Source of the DNA: UBA7692 sp964650845
GTDB lineage: Bacteria; Bacteroidota; Bacteroidia; Chitinophagales; LD1
Direction: 5' to 3'
Assembly: GCA_964650845.1 (NCBI GenBank)
Contig: CAZYXR010000006.1
Span: 1 to 64,000 of the forward strand
Length of the DNA stretch: 64,000 nt
Part shown: one piece after another, positions 9,191 through 18,231 of the stretch
Layout: each line of letters begins with the position of its first letter
How positions within the stretch are numbered: position 1 is the first letter of the stretch
Notes under the pieces: model-generated
Seen by the model: only the letters and a program-made list of their open reading frames with translations
The model's database searches: none
What the model was told of the DNA's origin: nothing
Position numbers and translations under genes: made by a program

Positions 9191-10003
9191 TTAAATTTTT
9201 TTCTCTGCTTCTTTAATAAGGGCTGCGAAATAAGTGCTTTTGGATGGAAACTTCAAACTCAACTTTTCATAAATTGAAATTGCCTGCTTATACTTCTGTT
9301 GCGCAACTAAAAGTTTTGCAAATGTTTCGGTAATGGGTAGGTGCGTGTTTTCATCGAAAAGCGGAACAGCAACTGCTGCATTTTTCAATGTTTTTTGCTC
9401 GTTGATAAAGGTTTGCAATCCTTTCGAGTAGTGTGTTTCAGCGTCTAATTGATTGCCAACCATTTCGTAAGGAATATTACTCTGAATCAGTTCTTCCAAT
9501 TCGTCTTTTTCTGAGGAAGCATTATTTTTTTGCTCCGTTACTGTTACCTTTCCATCTTTTGAAACACTAAAATGTTGCAACCAATCGCTAAAACTTTTTG
9601 GCTGCAATGGATGAACTTCTTCAACTACGGGCAAAGTGCTTGACTCCTGCGCAAAAGTTGTTTCGACCTCATCAACTTTTACACTTTCGGCAGTTAAATT
9701 TTCAACTACATCAATTGGTTCTGCTTGTATTGATTCAACATACAGCTCACCTTCAAGTACATTTTCACTAATTTCTGTTTCATCAATTAACTCAACCTGA
9801 TTTTCTACCAAAACAGATTCGTAATACTGCTTAAACCAAGCCCTGTCTTGCACGTACACAGCAGCAGACTGAAGTGTACTTGCTTCGCGGTTTTTTTTTG
9901 CCAACACAACACGCGAAGCTGTAAACCACGGAAATGCAGCCAAGTGCGTCTGCAAATGTTCAAGTGGCAATGTTTCTAAATGTGCAATTAGAGAAGTGTT
10001 CAA
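9191..10003 (-). CDS. Conserved protein with C-terminal TPR-like helices
   Basis: The 270-residue protein has no signal peptide. Residues about 75-160 are very acidic and low in complexity, and the last 60 residues read as helical repeats (KLLVAQQKYKQAISIYEKLS, then KFPSKSTYFAALIKEAEKKI), typical of a tetratricopeptide unit. Genes of this kind often precede secG in Bacteroidetes, but I know of no assigned role. It lies between pgk (29 bases upstream) and secG (three bases downstream), so it should be expressed with them. Confidence 0.75.
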   Translation of the reverse strand: MNTSLIAHLETLPLEHLQTHLAAFPWFTASRVVLAKKNREASTLQSAAVYVQDRAWFKQYYESVLVENQVELIDETEISENVLEGELYVESIQAEPIDVVENLTAESVKVDEVETTFAQESSTLPVVEEVHPLQPKSFSDWLQHFSVSKDGKVTVTEQKNNASSEKDELEELIQSNIPYEMVGNQLDAETHYSKGLQTFINEQKTLKNAAVAVPLFDENTHLPITETFAKLLVAQQKYKQAISIYEKLSLKFPSKSTYFAALIKEAEKKI

Positions 10004-10032
10004 GTGCGCTTAAATTGGCTTGTAAAATACAA

Positions 10033-11250
10033 TTATCCTTCTATTGCTTTAATTCCGGGCAATTCTTTTCCTTCAAAAAATTCTAACATAGCACCACCAC
10101 CGGTACTTACATAACTAACTTTATCTGCCAAGCCAAACTGATTTACGGCAGCCACCGAATCACCTCCTCCTACCAAAGAAAATGCACCTTTTGATGTAGC
10201 TTCAGCAACAGTTTTTGCAACTTCCACGGTTCCGGTTTGAAATTTTTCCATTTCAAAAACACCCATCGGGCCATTCCACAAAATGGTTTTAGAATCAAGT
10301 ATTACTTGCTTGTATTTTGCTATTGCATTAGTTGCGATATCCAACCCCATCCACCCCGCTTGAATATTGTTGCTACTTGCTACTGCTGTATTTGCGGCAG
10401 CATCAAATTTATCGGCTACAACACTATCCTCGGGCAACAAAAGATTTACCCCTTTTGCTTTTGCCTTTTCAATAAGTTGCAAGGCAAGTTCCAGCTTATC
10501 ATCTTCGCAAAGCGAGTTGCCGATGTTGCCACCTTGCGCTTTGTAAAATGTATATGCCATTCCACCGCCAATAAGAATATTATCAGCAATATCCAACAGG
10601 TTTTCTATGATTAAAATTTTATCGGAAACTTTGGCTCCGCCTACAATTGCCGTGAATGGCTTTTCTGCGAAACGCAATACTTTTTCAGCATTCTTTACTT
10701 CGGCCGCCATTAAATACCCAAACACTTTATTCTCTTTTGAAAAATAGTTTGCTACAATAGTGGTAGAAGCATGTGCGCGGTGCGCAGTACCAAACGCATC
10801 GTTTACATACACCTCTCCGTGCTTGGCAAGTTTTTGCGCAAAACCTGCATCGCCCTTTTCCTCCTCTTTATAAAATCGTAAATTTTCTAACAACAATATT
10901 TCGCCTGGCTTTAAACTACTGCTTTGTGCAAATGCCTCATCACTTACACAATCGGTTGCAAACTGCACTTGCTTACCTAACAAATTGCTAATTGTTGAAA
11001 GTGCATTGCGCAGTGTGTGTTTTTCAAAATCTATTGTTCCGTCTTCTTTCAACTTTTTTAACGGCCTGCCAAGGTGGCTCATCAAAACTATACTACCGCC
11101 ATCGTTCAATATCTTTTTTATAGTAGGCAAAGCCGCCTTAATACGAGAATCATCGGTAACGGCAAACGTTTTTTTATCTAAAGGCACGTTAAAATCTACG
11201 CGAATCAATGCGCGTTTTCCGTTGAAATTGATTGTATCTATTGTGTTCAT
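10033..11250 (-). CDS. pgk: Phosphoglycerate kinase
   Basis: The glycolytic enzyme transfers phosphate from 1,3-bisphosphoglycerate to ADP. The protein is about 405 residues, as expected. The N-terminal substrate motif RVDFNVPLD, the basic-patch segment SHLGRP, the hinge-region IVGGAKVSDK and the C-terminal nucleotide loop LVGGGDSVAA are all present. I used the ATG at 11250; a TTG directly before it (11253) would add one residue. First gene of the pgk-TPR-secG operon. Confidence 0.97.
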   Translation of the reverse strand: MNTIDTINFNGKRALIRVDFNVPLDKKTFAVTDDSRIKAALPTIKKILNDGGSIVLMSHLGRPLKKLKEDGTIDFEKHTLRNALSTISNLLGKQVQFATDCVSDEAFAQSSSLKPGEILLLENLRFYKEEEKGDAGFAQKLAKHGEVYVNDAFGTAHRAHASTTIVANYFSKENKVFGYLMAAEVKNAEKVLRFAEKPFTAIVGGAKVSDKILIIENLLDIADNILIGGGMAYTFYKAQGGNIGNSLCEDDKLELALQLIEKAKAKGVNLLLPEDSVVADKFDAAANTAVASSNNIQAGWMGLDIATNAIAKYKQVILDSKTILWNGPMGVFEMEKFQTGTVEVAKTVAEATSKGAFSLVGGGDSVAAVNQFGLADKVSYVSTGGGAMLEFFEGKELPGIKAIEG

Positions 11251-11293
11251 CAAAAAAAATTTAGCGCGCTAAAATAGTTTTTTGCAAAACCTA

Positions 11294-11323
11294 TTGTCTA
11301 TTAAAATTGAAATGCTACTTTTG
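11294..11323 (+). promoter_or_regulatory. Promoter of tRNA-Glu
   Basis: TTG (11294-11296), a 19-base spacer and TACTTTTG (11316-11323) match the Bacteroidetes consensus exactly. The tRNA starts 22 bases after the -10-type element. Confidence 0.8.
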
Positions 11324-11344
11324 CGCTCCGTTAAAAAAGTAAAC

Positions 11345-11416
11345 GGCCTGTTCGTCTATCGGTTAGGACTTCAGATTTTCATTCTGGCAAGAGGGGTTCG
11401 ACTCCCCTACAGGCTA
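11345..11416 (+). tRNA. tRNA-Glu (TTC)
   Basis: The sequence folds as a cloverleaf with acceptor GGCCTGT/ACAGGCT (a G-T first pair), anticodon arm CAGAT-TTTCAT-TCTG with anticodon TTC, and T-arm GGGG-TTCGACT-CCCC. The discriminator is A and CCA is not encoded, unlike the initiator tRNA in this window. Confidence 0.93.
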
Positions 11417-11423
11417 CTACCAC

Positions 11424-11463
11424 AAGCGCAAAACATTGATTATACAAAGTTTTGCGCTTTTTT
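11424..11463 (+). terminator. Terminator of tRNA-Glu
   Basis: AAGCGCAAAAC (11424-11434) pairs with GTTTTGCGCTT (11449-11459) around a 14-base loop and runs into TTTTTT. Confidence 0.85.
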
Positions 11464-11544
11464 ATTTTCGCCCATTTCTTACCTGAAATCAAGCACATTC
11501 ACGCCCTTTTTTATCTTCGCCCACATTAAAAAATCTACACTTTA

Positions 11545-14058
11545 GTGCTCCGCACATTTTTAGTATCTGCTATCTTGTTGCTTACCACCGCTCTGCAATC
11601 TCAAACCACCGAGATTTTTGGTAGAGTTTATGATGCACGCACACAAGAACCTGCACCATTTGTAAGCGTAAAATTCAATGGGCAATTGCAAGGTACCAGT
11701 ACAGACGAAAAAGGAATTTACCGCATTCGCACCACACAAAAGGTTGATAGTATTATTTTCTCTTTTATTGGTTACAAGCGCTACGCCAAAAAAATTCGCT
11801 TTGGAAAATATCAAGAGATAAATGTAGAACTCGAAGAAGGCGGCATCTCGCTAAGCGAAGTAACTATCAAGGCGGGGAAGCGAAAAAAAATTGTGGATAC
11901 AACTGCCAATTATGTTTATTACAGAGTTGTAGAAAACAAATCAAAAAACAAAGTTGACCAAGCAAACACCTACCACTATAATGAATATACCAAGCTGCTA
12001 ACCTCGCTACTGAACGAGCCGCCAAAATTTCTTCGCTGGCGTATTTTTCGCCCGTTTCAATTTTTGTTTGATAACATAGATTATACTGAAGATAGCAGCA
12101 AATTTATTCCGGGCTTGCTAAAAGAAAGTGTAGCCGAAGTATATTACCGCAAAGAACCCAAAGACTATAAAAGAACCGTAATTGCCGATGTGCTTACCGG
12201 AGTTGATAATGAATCGCTCAACACATCCACCGATTATTACATGGCAAACATTGAAACCTACGATAATGTTTTTGTGATTGCCGGAAAATCGTTTCAATCG
12301 CCCTTTGCACCCGGAGCCATAATTTTGTACCGCTATTACTTAACCGATACCATCCGGGCAGAAGGAAGAACAAGCTACAAGCTACACTTTGTGGCAAAAA
12401 ACAAAGAAGATATTGCGCTAAAAGGTTTTGCATGGATAGACTCTGCAACATGGGCAATCAAAACTTTTAAGTTTCGCCCAAATGAAAAAGCAAACATCAA
12501 TTTCATTGCTGATTATTCGGTATTACAAAATTTCATTTACCTGAAAAATCAATGGATAAAACAAAGTGAATCGCTACAAGCGGTTGGCAGTTTAAATCGA
12601 AAAAAGAACAAGTTTGCATTGCTGGTACAAAAAACTTACGAGCGCAAAAACATCGAAATTGATATTGAGTTACCTGACTCTGCTTTTGCCGGAAAGGACG
12701 AAGTAGTGTATGAAGACAGCGCGAGAACTTTGGCACGACCTCGCTTAGATAGTTTGCGTTTTACACCACTCACACCACAAGAAAAAATGGTATATGTGTT
12801 TAGCGATTCGCTACCCAAAATGCGCGCTTACAAACAATGGTATTATGCCATAAATGTGTTTACCACTGCTATGTTTCGCATTCCAGATTTAAAAGGTCCG
12901 GTTGAGTTTGGAAGATTCTACAAGTTTGTTAGCAGAAACAATGTAGAAGGCATAAGGCTAAGAATGGGATTGCGCACCACCAAGCATTTTTCAAACAATT
13001 TATATTTTGAAGGGTACGTTGCTTATGGATTAAAAGATAAAGACACAAAGTACAACGGCACCATCCGCATTTTTCCAAAAACCAAAAGCCGTAAATGGAA
13101 TGCGTTTCAGTTCTTGTATCAATATGATATGGTTGTGTTGGGTCAAGAAAACCTGTTTGTAACTTTCGACAATGTAATTTCCTTGCTGCGCAAAACCCCG
13201 CTACAGCGAATTATGAAAGTGCGCCACGCCAATGTGCAATGGGAAAAAGACTGGAGCAACGGTTTTTCTACCATAATGGCGTTCGACAAAAAAACCTATT
13301 ACGATGTGCCGGGAGTTTTTGACTTTTCGCGTTTCGATAAACAAGGTAACAAAATACGTATTCCGCATTTTACCACTTCCGAACTATGGGTTGATTTTAG
13401 ATATGCCTATAAAGAACAAAGCTACATTGCTTATGGTTACAGATATTTTCAACGCATAACAAAGTATCCGCAATTCAACTTTAGAGTTACCGGTGGCATT
13501 AAAGGCCTGTTAGAAGGGCAACATAATTTTTTAAAGTTGAATGCCATGATGTATCATAGATTATCATCACCGGCAGGTTACACCCGCTACACCATTAAAA
13601 CCGGTTACATGATGGGCAGCATACCATATCCCACATCCTTTATCTACAGTGGTGGCTTAGGCGGCTTTTTGTACGATTACACCACCTACAATTTGATGCG
13701 TGAATTTGAATTTATTGCCGATAAATATGTAAGCGTGTGGATAGATCATCACTTTGACGGATTTTTCTTAAACAAAATTCCTGGTATCAAACGCCTACAA
13801 CTGCGCGAGTTTATAACCTTTAAAGCCTTGCTTGGCGACTTTAGCAAAAAGAACAATGATGTACTGATGGTTCCGGCAGACTTTAAAACTCTTACTTACA
13901 TTCCCTACATCGAAGCAGGCTTTGGTTTTGAAAACATCTTCAAAGTATTCAGGTTAGATTTCCTTTTTCGAGCTACCTACTTAGAACCCAACACTAATTA
14001 TTGGAAAGGCTTCGGCAGCAATTGGGGCGTAAAGGTTGGCTTTGCACCAAAGTTTTAG
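11545..14058 (+). CDS. DUF5686 family outer-membrane protein with carboxypeptidase-regulatory-like domain
   Basis: This 837-residue protein has a signal peptide (about residues 1-20, ending SQT), then a carboxypeptidase-regulatory-like beta-sandwich starting at EIFGRVYDARTQEPAPFVSV, typical of the N-termini of Bacteroidetes outer-membrane proteins. The rest matches the DUF5686 pattern: a long soluble segment followed by alternating aromatic beta-strands to the C-terminal Phe, consistent with an outer-membrane barrel. The start is GTG at 11545. A TATCTTCG element about 30 bases upstream (11509-11516) is one base off the Bacteroidetes -10 consensus. Function is unknown; these proteins do not have the TonB box or plug of SusC transporters. 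Confidence 0.85.
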   Translation: MLRTFLVSAILLLTTALQSQTTEIFGRVYDARTQEPAPFVSVKFNGQLQGTSTDEKGIYRIRTTQKVDSIIFSFIGYKRYAKKIRFGKYQEINVELEEGGISLSEVTIKAGKRKKIVDTTANYVYYRVVENKSKNKVDQANTYHYNEYTKLLTSLLNEPPKFLRWRIFRPFQFLFDNIDYTEDSSKFIPGLLKESVAEVYYRKEPKDYKRTVIADVLTGVDNESLNTSTDYYMANIETYDNVFVIAGKSFQSPFAPGAIILYRYYLTDTIRAEGRTSYKLHFVAKNKEDIALKGFAWIDSATWAIKTFKFRPNEKANINFIADYSVLQNFIYLKNQWIKQSESLQAVGSLNRKKNKFALLVQKTYERKNIEIDIELPDSAFAGKDEVVYEDSARTLARPRLDSLRFTPLTPQEKMVYVFSDSLPKMRAYKQWYYAINVFTTAMFRIPDLKGPVEFGRFYKFVSRNNVEGIRLRMGLRTTKHFSNNLYFEGYVAYGLKDKDTKYNGTIRIFPKTKSRKWNAFQFLYQYDMVVLGQENLFVTFDNVISLLRKTPLQRIMKVRHANVQWEKDWSNGFSTIMAFDKKTYYDVPGVFDFSRFDKQGNKIRIPHFTTSELWVDFRYAYKEQSYIAYGYRYFQRITKYPQFNFRVTGGIKGLLEGQHNFLKLNAMMYHRLSSPAGYTRYTIKTGYMMGSIPYPTSFIYSGGLGGFLYDYTTYNLMREFEFIADKYVSVWIDHHFDGFFLNKIPGIKRLQLREFITFKALLGDFSKKNNDVLMVPADFKTLTYIPYIEAGFGFENIFKVFRLDFLFRATYLEPNTNYWKGFGSNWGVKVGFAPKF

Positions 14059-14358
14059 GCTACCAGTTTAATCTGGCAGAAACGGCATTTAACGGACCGA
14101 TCGTACGTTAACATTCTCATAAATTCAACTTTACACACGGTCGTCTATATTCACGATTAATTCTTTTTACTAAAAGTTCTTTTAGACATGCAGACACACA
14201 AAACTCACAGACAAAGTTTATTGGCAAGCGCGAGTATGCCGCTTTGGTTTATTGCCGATATTGGAATAAAGCGGCATACACGCGCTGCTCCGCTATGCAG
14301 TCATTAATCCCAATCAAGTCATTTTTTTCTGCCTCTTTTTACATTCAAATCCGCACAC
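14059..14358. other. Intergenic region with a large inverted repeat
   Basis: Apart from the inverted repeat annotated separately at 14228-14285, I see no gene, tRNA or good promoter match here. Confidence 0.5.
14228..14285. repeat. 18-bp inverted repeat, 17 of 18 paired
   Basis: GCGCGAGTATGCCGCTTT (14228-14245) and AAAGCGGCATACACGCGC (14268-14285) pair with one mismatch around a 22-base loop. It lies between the DUF5686 gene and the interrupted T9SS gene. No T-run follows, so it is not a standard terminator. The GC-rich arms stand out from the AT-rich surroundings. It could be a repeat-family hairpin or the end of a lost element. Confidence 0.6.
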
Positions 14359-14485
14359 ATGCAATACATTTTTATTCTCTTGGCATTATGCTTTGGAAGC
14401 ACATCATTTTCTCAATCGCTAAATGGTAATGGCTTTGAAGTACACACCAGACTAAAGCATCCTAAAGCAAAACCTTTTACAATTA
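14359..14485 (+). pseudogene. 5' fragment of a T9SS cargo gene, cut by an insertion sequence
   Basis: The fragment encodes a clear signal peptide (MQYIFILLALCFGSTSFSQS) and about 20 more residues before the insertion sequence begins at 14486. The matching 3' part, with a T9SS sorting tail, resumes after the element at 15722. Simple removal of the element, keeping one TTA, leaves the two parts one frame apart. Loss of one TA from the TATATA run at 15720-15725 would restore a continuous frame, so a later slip is plausible. That both parts are one gene is inference from position and type. Confidence 0.65.
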
Positions 14486-15718
14486 AGGGTACCTCTAAAA
14501 ACTCCCATACGGCAAAAATGTCGAATATTACGGCTATATGAAAACATTCAAAAGACACAGGGATTACGGATTCTTTGACCAAGACATACGCCTTAGCAAG
14601 TTTAGCGTAATGGGCGACCCGTTAGCGCGTTTAAACAAAGGAATAGACTTTGAGATATTTCGGGAGTTGTTAATCACCTGTTTCGATAAACCCACCAAAG
14701 GCAAAGGCGGTCGTCCGCCATACGATTATGTGCTGATGTTAAAATACTGATACTGCAACGGTATTACAACCTGTCGGACGACCAAGCTGAATACCAAATC
14801 AATGACCGGTTGAGCTTCATGCGATTTTTAAACCTGACTATAGCAGATGACATACCCGATAGCAAAACCATCTGGCATTTCAAAGAACAACTCATTGAAT
14901 CATCTTTAATAGAAACACTCTTTGCACGATTTATCCATGAATTAACCAAACTCAATCTGATAGTAAACGAAGGAAAAATAGTAGTTGCCAGTTTTATGGA
15001 AGTTCCCATTCAGCGCAATAGCAAAGAAGAAAACAAACAAATCAAAGAAGGCAAAACACCGGAATCATTCACTCAAAACCCACACAAGCAACAACAAAAA
15101 GATGTAGATGCCCGATGGACTACTAAAAACGGCAGCGACATATTCGGGTATAAAAACCATGTGAAAATAGACAGCCAGAGCAAAATCATCACCCAATACA
15201 GCGTAACCGATGCCGGAGTTCATGATTCACAGGCATTAGCCGATTTGATAGATGAAACCGATGAAGATGAAACCTTATGGGCAGACAGCGCCTACACAGG
15301 GCAAAAACAAGAAGAAGTTATCCGCAAGGCAAAAATGGTAAATCAGGTATGCGAAAAAGGATATAGAAACCATCCCTTAACAGAAACACAAAAACAAAGC
15401 AACCGAATCAAATCAAAAACCAGAGCGCGGGTAGAGCATCCCTTTGCATTTATGGAAATAAGTATGCACGGCATGTATCTTCAGGTAATTGGCTACAAAA
15501 GAATTGAAGCATTGATAGGGCTAATCAATCTGACTTATAATATGTTCAGAAAAGTTCAGTTAATGCCTTGTTGATGGGAGTAGTGTGTCCACTAATGAAA
15601 AAACAAGAGAAAAACCATAGAAAAATGACTGATTGGCTCATAAAACATGGCGCGTTTGCGGAAAAAAATTGTTCAACAAATCCTACTCAGATAAATATCC
15701 TGTTTTTAGAAGTTCCCT
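14486..15718 (+). mobile_element. IS5-family insertion sequence (IS1031-like group)
   Basis: Imperfect 17-base terminal inverted repeats match in 15 positions: left AGGGTACCTCTAAAAAC (14486-14502) and right, read inverted, AGGGAACTTCTAAAAAC (15702-15718). The three bases TTA flank both ends (14483-14485 and 15719-15721), the TNA-type target duplication of the IS1031 group. The element is 1233 bp with one transposase over two reading frames. The target is a T9SS cargo gene. Confidence 0.85.
14538..15574 (+). CDS. IS5-family transposase in two frames, probably inactive
   Basis: The first frame (14538-14750) carries the N-terminal domain (GRPPYDYVLM) and ends at TGA. The second, in the -1 frame, continues the family sequence directly (ILQRYYNLSDDQAEYQ, then the DDE core to LTYNMFRK) and ends at 15574. 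The join is at TTA-AAA-TAC (14739-14747), where slipping back one base on AAAA continues the protein; this could be programmed frameshifting, used in some IS5 subgroups, or a disabling mutation. The motif before EVPIQRNSKEEN reads IVVASF where family members normally have IVDASF, so the first catalytic Asp appears to be Val (codon 14984-14986). The second Asp (ADSAYTG) and the Glu (RVEHPF) are present. Confidence 0.85.
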
Positions 15719-15721
15719 TTA

Positions 15722-16490
15722 TATATTTCAGCCCAACAACAATAGTATTTGCAGTGAATATTACAATGCCGAATCTGACCTTACCATTAGTGCCGATGGA
15801 CAAACTGTTTATTACAAAGGCACTGATGATAACCTGTGGTATTATTTTAATGACAGGGAGAATAGTGTTGAAGTCAATCCTGATGATGAAAATGACATTA
15901 CGCCAGTCAGCCAGGCCAACTGGAATAAAACACCCTTAAAGTATAACAGCCCTGTTGAAGGCTTGATGGCATTGGAGCATCCCTATCAAACAAGTATATG
16001 CTTTGACGGCACCTGCACCACGCAGCAACATGCCGGAAGCCTGATATATGTGGGAGAAAATAAAAAACTCTATTTGGCAACATGGGTAAATGCCGACAAC
16101 CCTGTTACCTGCCCTGCAACTGCATATAAGGTGCTGAATAATGCAAATTACAAAACAGATGGAAGCGATACGGTTGTTCGAGAGGTACAGATTAAAAGGC
16201 ATGATGGTATAACAATAGATGAACAAAACATTACAGTAGCTGTGTATCCAAACCCTTCAGAAAACACTTTCAACATCAGCATATCGAATTTGGAATCAGG
16301 AGAATATATTGAATTAAGTATAAGTCAGGCAGGAGGAGGAACAGTTTACAGCACCGCTTGGCAACAAGCACACACCACAGGTAATTACAAAATAGCGTGG
16401 GACGCACAAAATGTGCAGGCAGGCGTATATATTTATCAAATCAAAACAAGGCGGAAAGCCTCAACAGTAGGAAGATTAATTAAATTGTAA
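15722..16490 (+). pseudogene. 3' fragment of a T9SS type A cargo gene
   Basis: About 255 residues follow the insertion sequence. The first part (ISADGQTVYYKGTDDNLWYY and later SLIYVGENKKLYLATW) looks like repeated beta-propeller blades. The last ~85 residues are a T9SS type A sorting domain, beginning VAVYPNPSENTFNISISN and ending in AGVYIYQIKTRRKASTVGRL. An ATG at 15633 opens this frame earlier but lies inside the insertion sequence, so it is not the native start. Without its signal peptide this product could not be exported. Confidence 0.7.
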
Positions 16491-16493
16491 GCA

Positions 16494-18128
16494 ATGCGGT
16501 ATGTAATCATTTGCGGGTTATTCATCATCAATGTTAATGCTTTTTCCCAACTGCATTTTGTGCGGCAGTGGGATATACACTATGGAACCTTGAAAGATGA
16601 ATGGTCTTTTTCCTTTGACCAAACGCTTGATGGAGGATTTTTGGTAGGCGGACCTGTGCAAGCGGGTATAGGAGGAGATAAAACAGAGCCAAGACGGGAT
16701 GTAGATACTTTCTATTTAGACTATTGGGTGGTGAAGATGGATGCAGGAGGTAATAAGCTTTGGGATAAAACATTCGGAACAAATTATTCTGATTATCTAT
16801 CTGGAATCATAGGCACAGCAGATGGCGGAAGTTTGCTAACTGGTAACTCTACAGGCTTGGCAAGCGGAGACCGCACAGAAAATGGAAAAGGAGGAGCAGA
16901 TTATTGGGTGATAAAAACAGATGCGCAGGGTAATAAGCAATGGGACAAAACGTATGGCGGACCAAGTGATGACATTACATTCATCTATCCAATCCAAACT
17001 CGCGATGGGGGGTATTTAATTGGAGGCAGGTCTGAATCGGGCATTGGAGGAGATAAAACAGAGCCCAAGCGTGGGGCTTTTGATGATTACTGGCTTGTAA
17101 AAATAGATTCGTTAGGTAACAAACAGTGGGATAAAACCCTAGGCGGTCCGCATGATGAGAACATCAAAAGTATGATACAAACTAAAGATGGAGGTTATCT
17201 CGTTGGCGGCTACTCTCGTTCAGATATAGGTGGAGATAAAACACAACCTAATTGGGATACAACTATTTTTAAATGGTCAGATTGGTGGATTGTAAAGATA
17301 GATTCATTTGGTAACAAGCAATGGGATAAAACTTACGGGACAATTGCATCTGATGAGCTTTATTCAATCGTAGAACTGAATAACGGTAATTATGCTTTAC
17401 AGGGGTGGGGTAATGCCGGAGCAACAGGAAATAAAACCGTTGATAGCGGTGGTGTTTGGATAGTTATAATTGATAGTCTTGGAGAAATAAATTCTCAAGC
17501 AGTGTTAAAGTGTCCATATGGCGGCATGAAGAAAACTTCAGACAGAGGCTTTTTACTATTTGGAGATAAGTTTAATAACTATCCTCTGAATCAGTACATG
17601 TCAGAGCTGAATTTTAATAATGCTTATAAAAATTCATGGGTAATGAAGTTGGACTCCAACTGGAACAAACAATGGGATAAAACTATACTCACACGCGGTG
17701 TAAATGAAACTTTTGCATTAGAAACTTTGGATGGCTGCTATGCGGTAGCCAGTTTGAGTGGAGCATCTGTAGGAGGAGATCAAATGCATCAGCCCACAAA
17801 TTTAGGGCTCGATTATTTTATTTTTAAATTCTGCATGGATACTGTTACAGGTATAAACGAAAGCACAAATGATGCCATTAACATTGTAACCTATCCTAAT
17901 CCATTTACAGCATCGCTGCAAATAGCTATTGCCTCACCGCAGGTTACGGAGGCAACATTTACGCTTACCAATGCCATCGGCCAGTTGATCTACCGCAGCA
18001 AAGAAACGCAGCTTGCTGCGGGCTATACCAAATCACTGGATTTGAGCTATCTGCCTAAAGGGGTTTATTTTATTGAGGTAAAAGCACAGCAAGGCGGGAA
18101 AGTGGTGAAGCGGGTGGTGAAGGAGTGA
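16494..18128 (+). CDS. T9SS type A secreted repeat protein
   Basis: The 544-residue protein has a signal peptide ending AFSQ, then at least five repeats of about 65 residues built on DYWVVKMDAGGNKLWDKTFG and DGGYLIGG...GGDKT, a likely beta-propeller. The C-terminus is a type A sorting domain (ITYPNP-like TYPNPFTASLQIAI, ending YLPKGVYFIEVKA), so export through the T9SS and attachment or release at the cell surface is expected. It begins three bases after the preceding broken T9SS gene. Ligand or enzyme activity cannot be read from the sequence. Confidence 0.85.
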   Translation: MRYVIICGLFIINVNAFSQLHFVRQWDIHYGTLKDEWSFSFDQTLDGGFLVGGPVQAGIGGDKTEPRRDVDTFYLDYWVVKMDAGGNKLWDKTFGTNYSDYLSGIIGTADGGSLLTGNSTGLASGDRTENGKGGADYWVIKTDAQGNKQWDKTYGGPSDDITFIYPIQTRDGGYLIGGRSESGIGGDKTEPKRGAFDDYWLVKIDSLGNKQWDKTLGGPHDENIKSMIQTKDGGYLVGGYSRSDIGGDKTQPNWDTTIFKWSDWWIVKIDSFGNKQWDKTYGTIASDELYSIVELNNGNYALQGWGNAGATGNKTVDSGGVWIVIIDSLGEINSQAVLKCPYGGMKKTSDRGFLLFGDKFNNYPLNQYMSELNFNNAYKNSWVMKLDSNWNKQWDKTILTRGVNETFALETLDGCYAVASLSGASVGGDQMHQPTNLGLDYFIFKFCMDTVTGINESTNDAINIVTYPNPFTASLQIAIASPQVTEATFTLTNAIGQLIYRSKETQLAAGYTKSLDLSYLPKGVYFIEVKAQQGGKVVKRVVKE

Positions 18129-18180
18129 GATGGTTGAGAGGGTGGAAGGAAACAGCCGTGGAAAAATACCGCTTTAAACA

Positions 18181-18212
18181 CAAAAGGCTGCTTCTTTCGA
18201 AACAGCCTTTTG
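18181..18212. terminator. Bidirectional terminator between converging genes
   Basis: CAAAAGGCTG (18181-18190) pairs with CAGCCTTTTG (18203-18212) around 12 bases. It sits between the plus-strand T9SS gene and the minus-strand end of rpoC; the T-rich flank is short on either strand, but the position fits a shared terminator. Confidence 0.7.
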
Positions 18213-18231
18213 TAAAATATTAGCTTGAGTA

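Noticed and set aside
15568..15939. A 123-residue plus-strand frame across the right end of the insertion sequence
   Set aside because: It spans the junction between element and host gene, and the other frame (15722-16490) carries the recognisable propeller and sorting domain.
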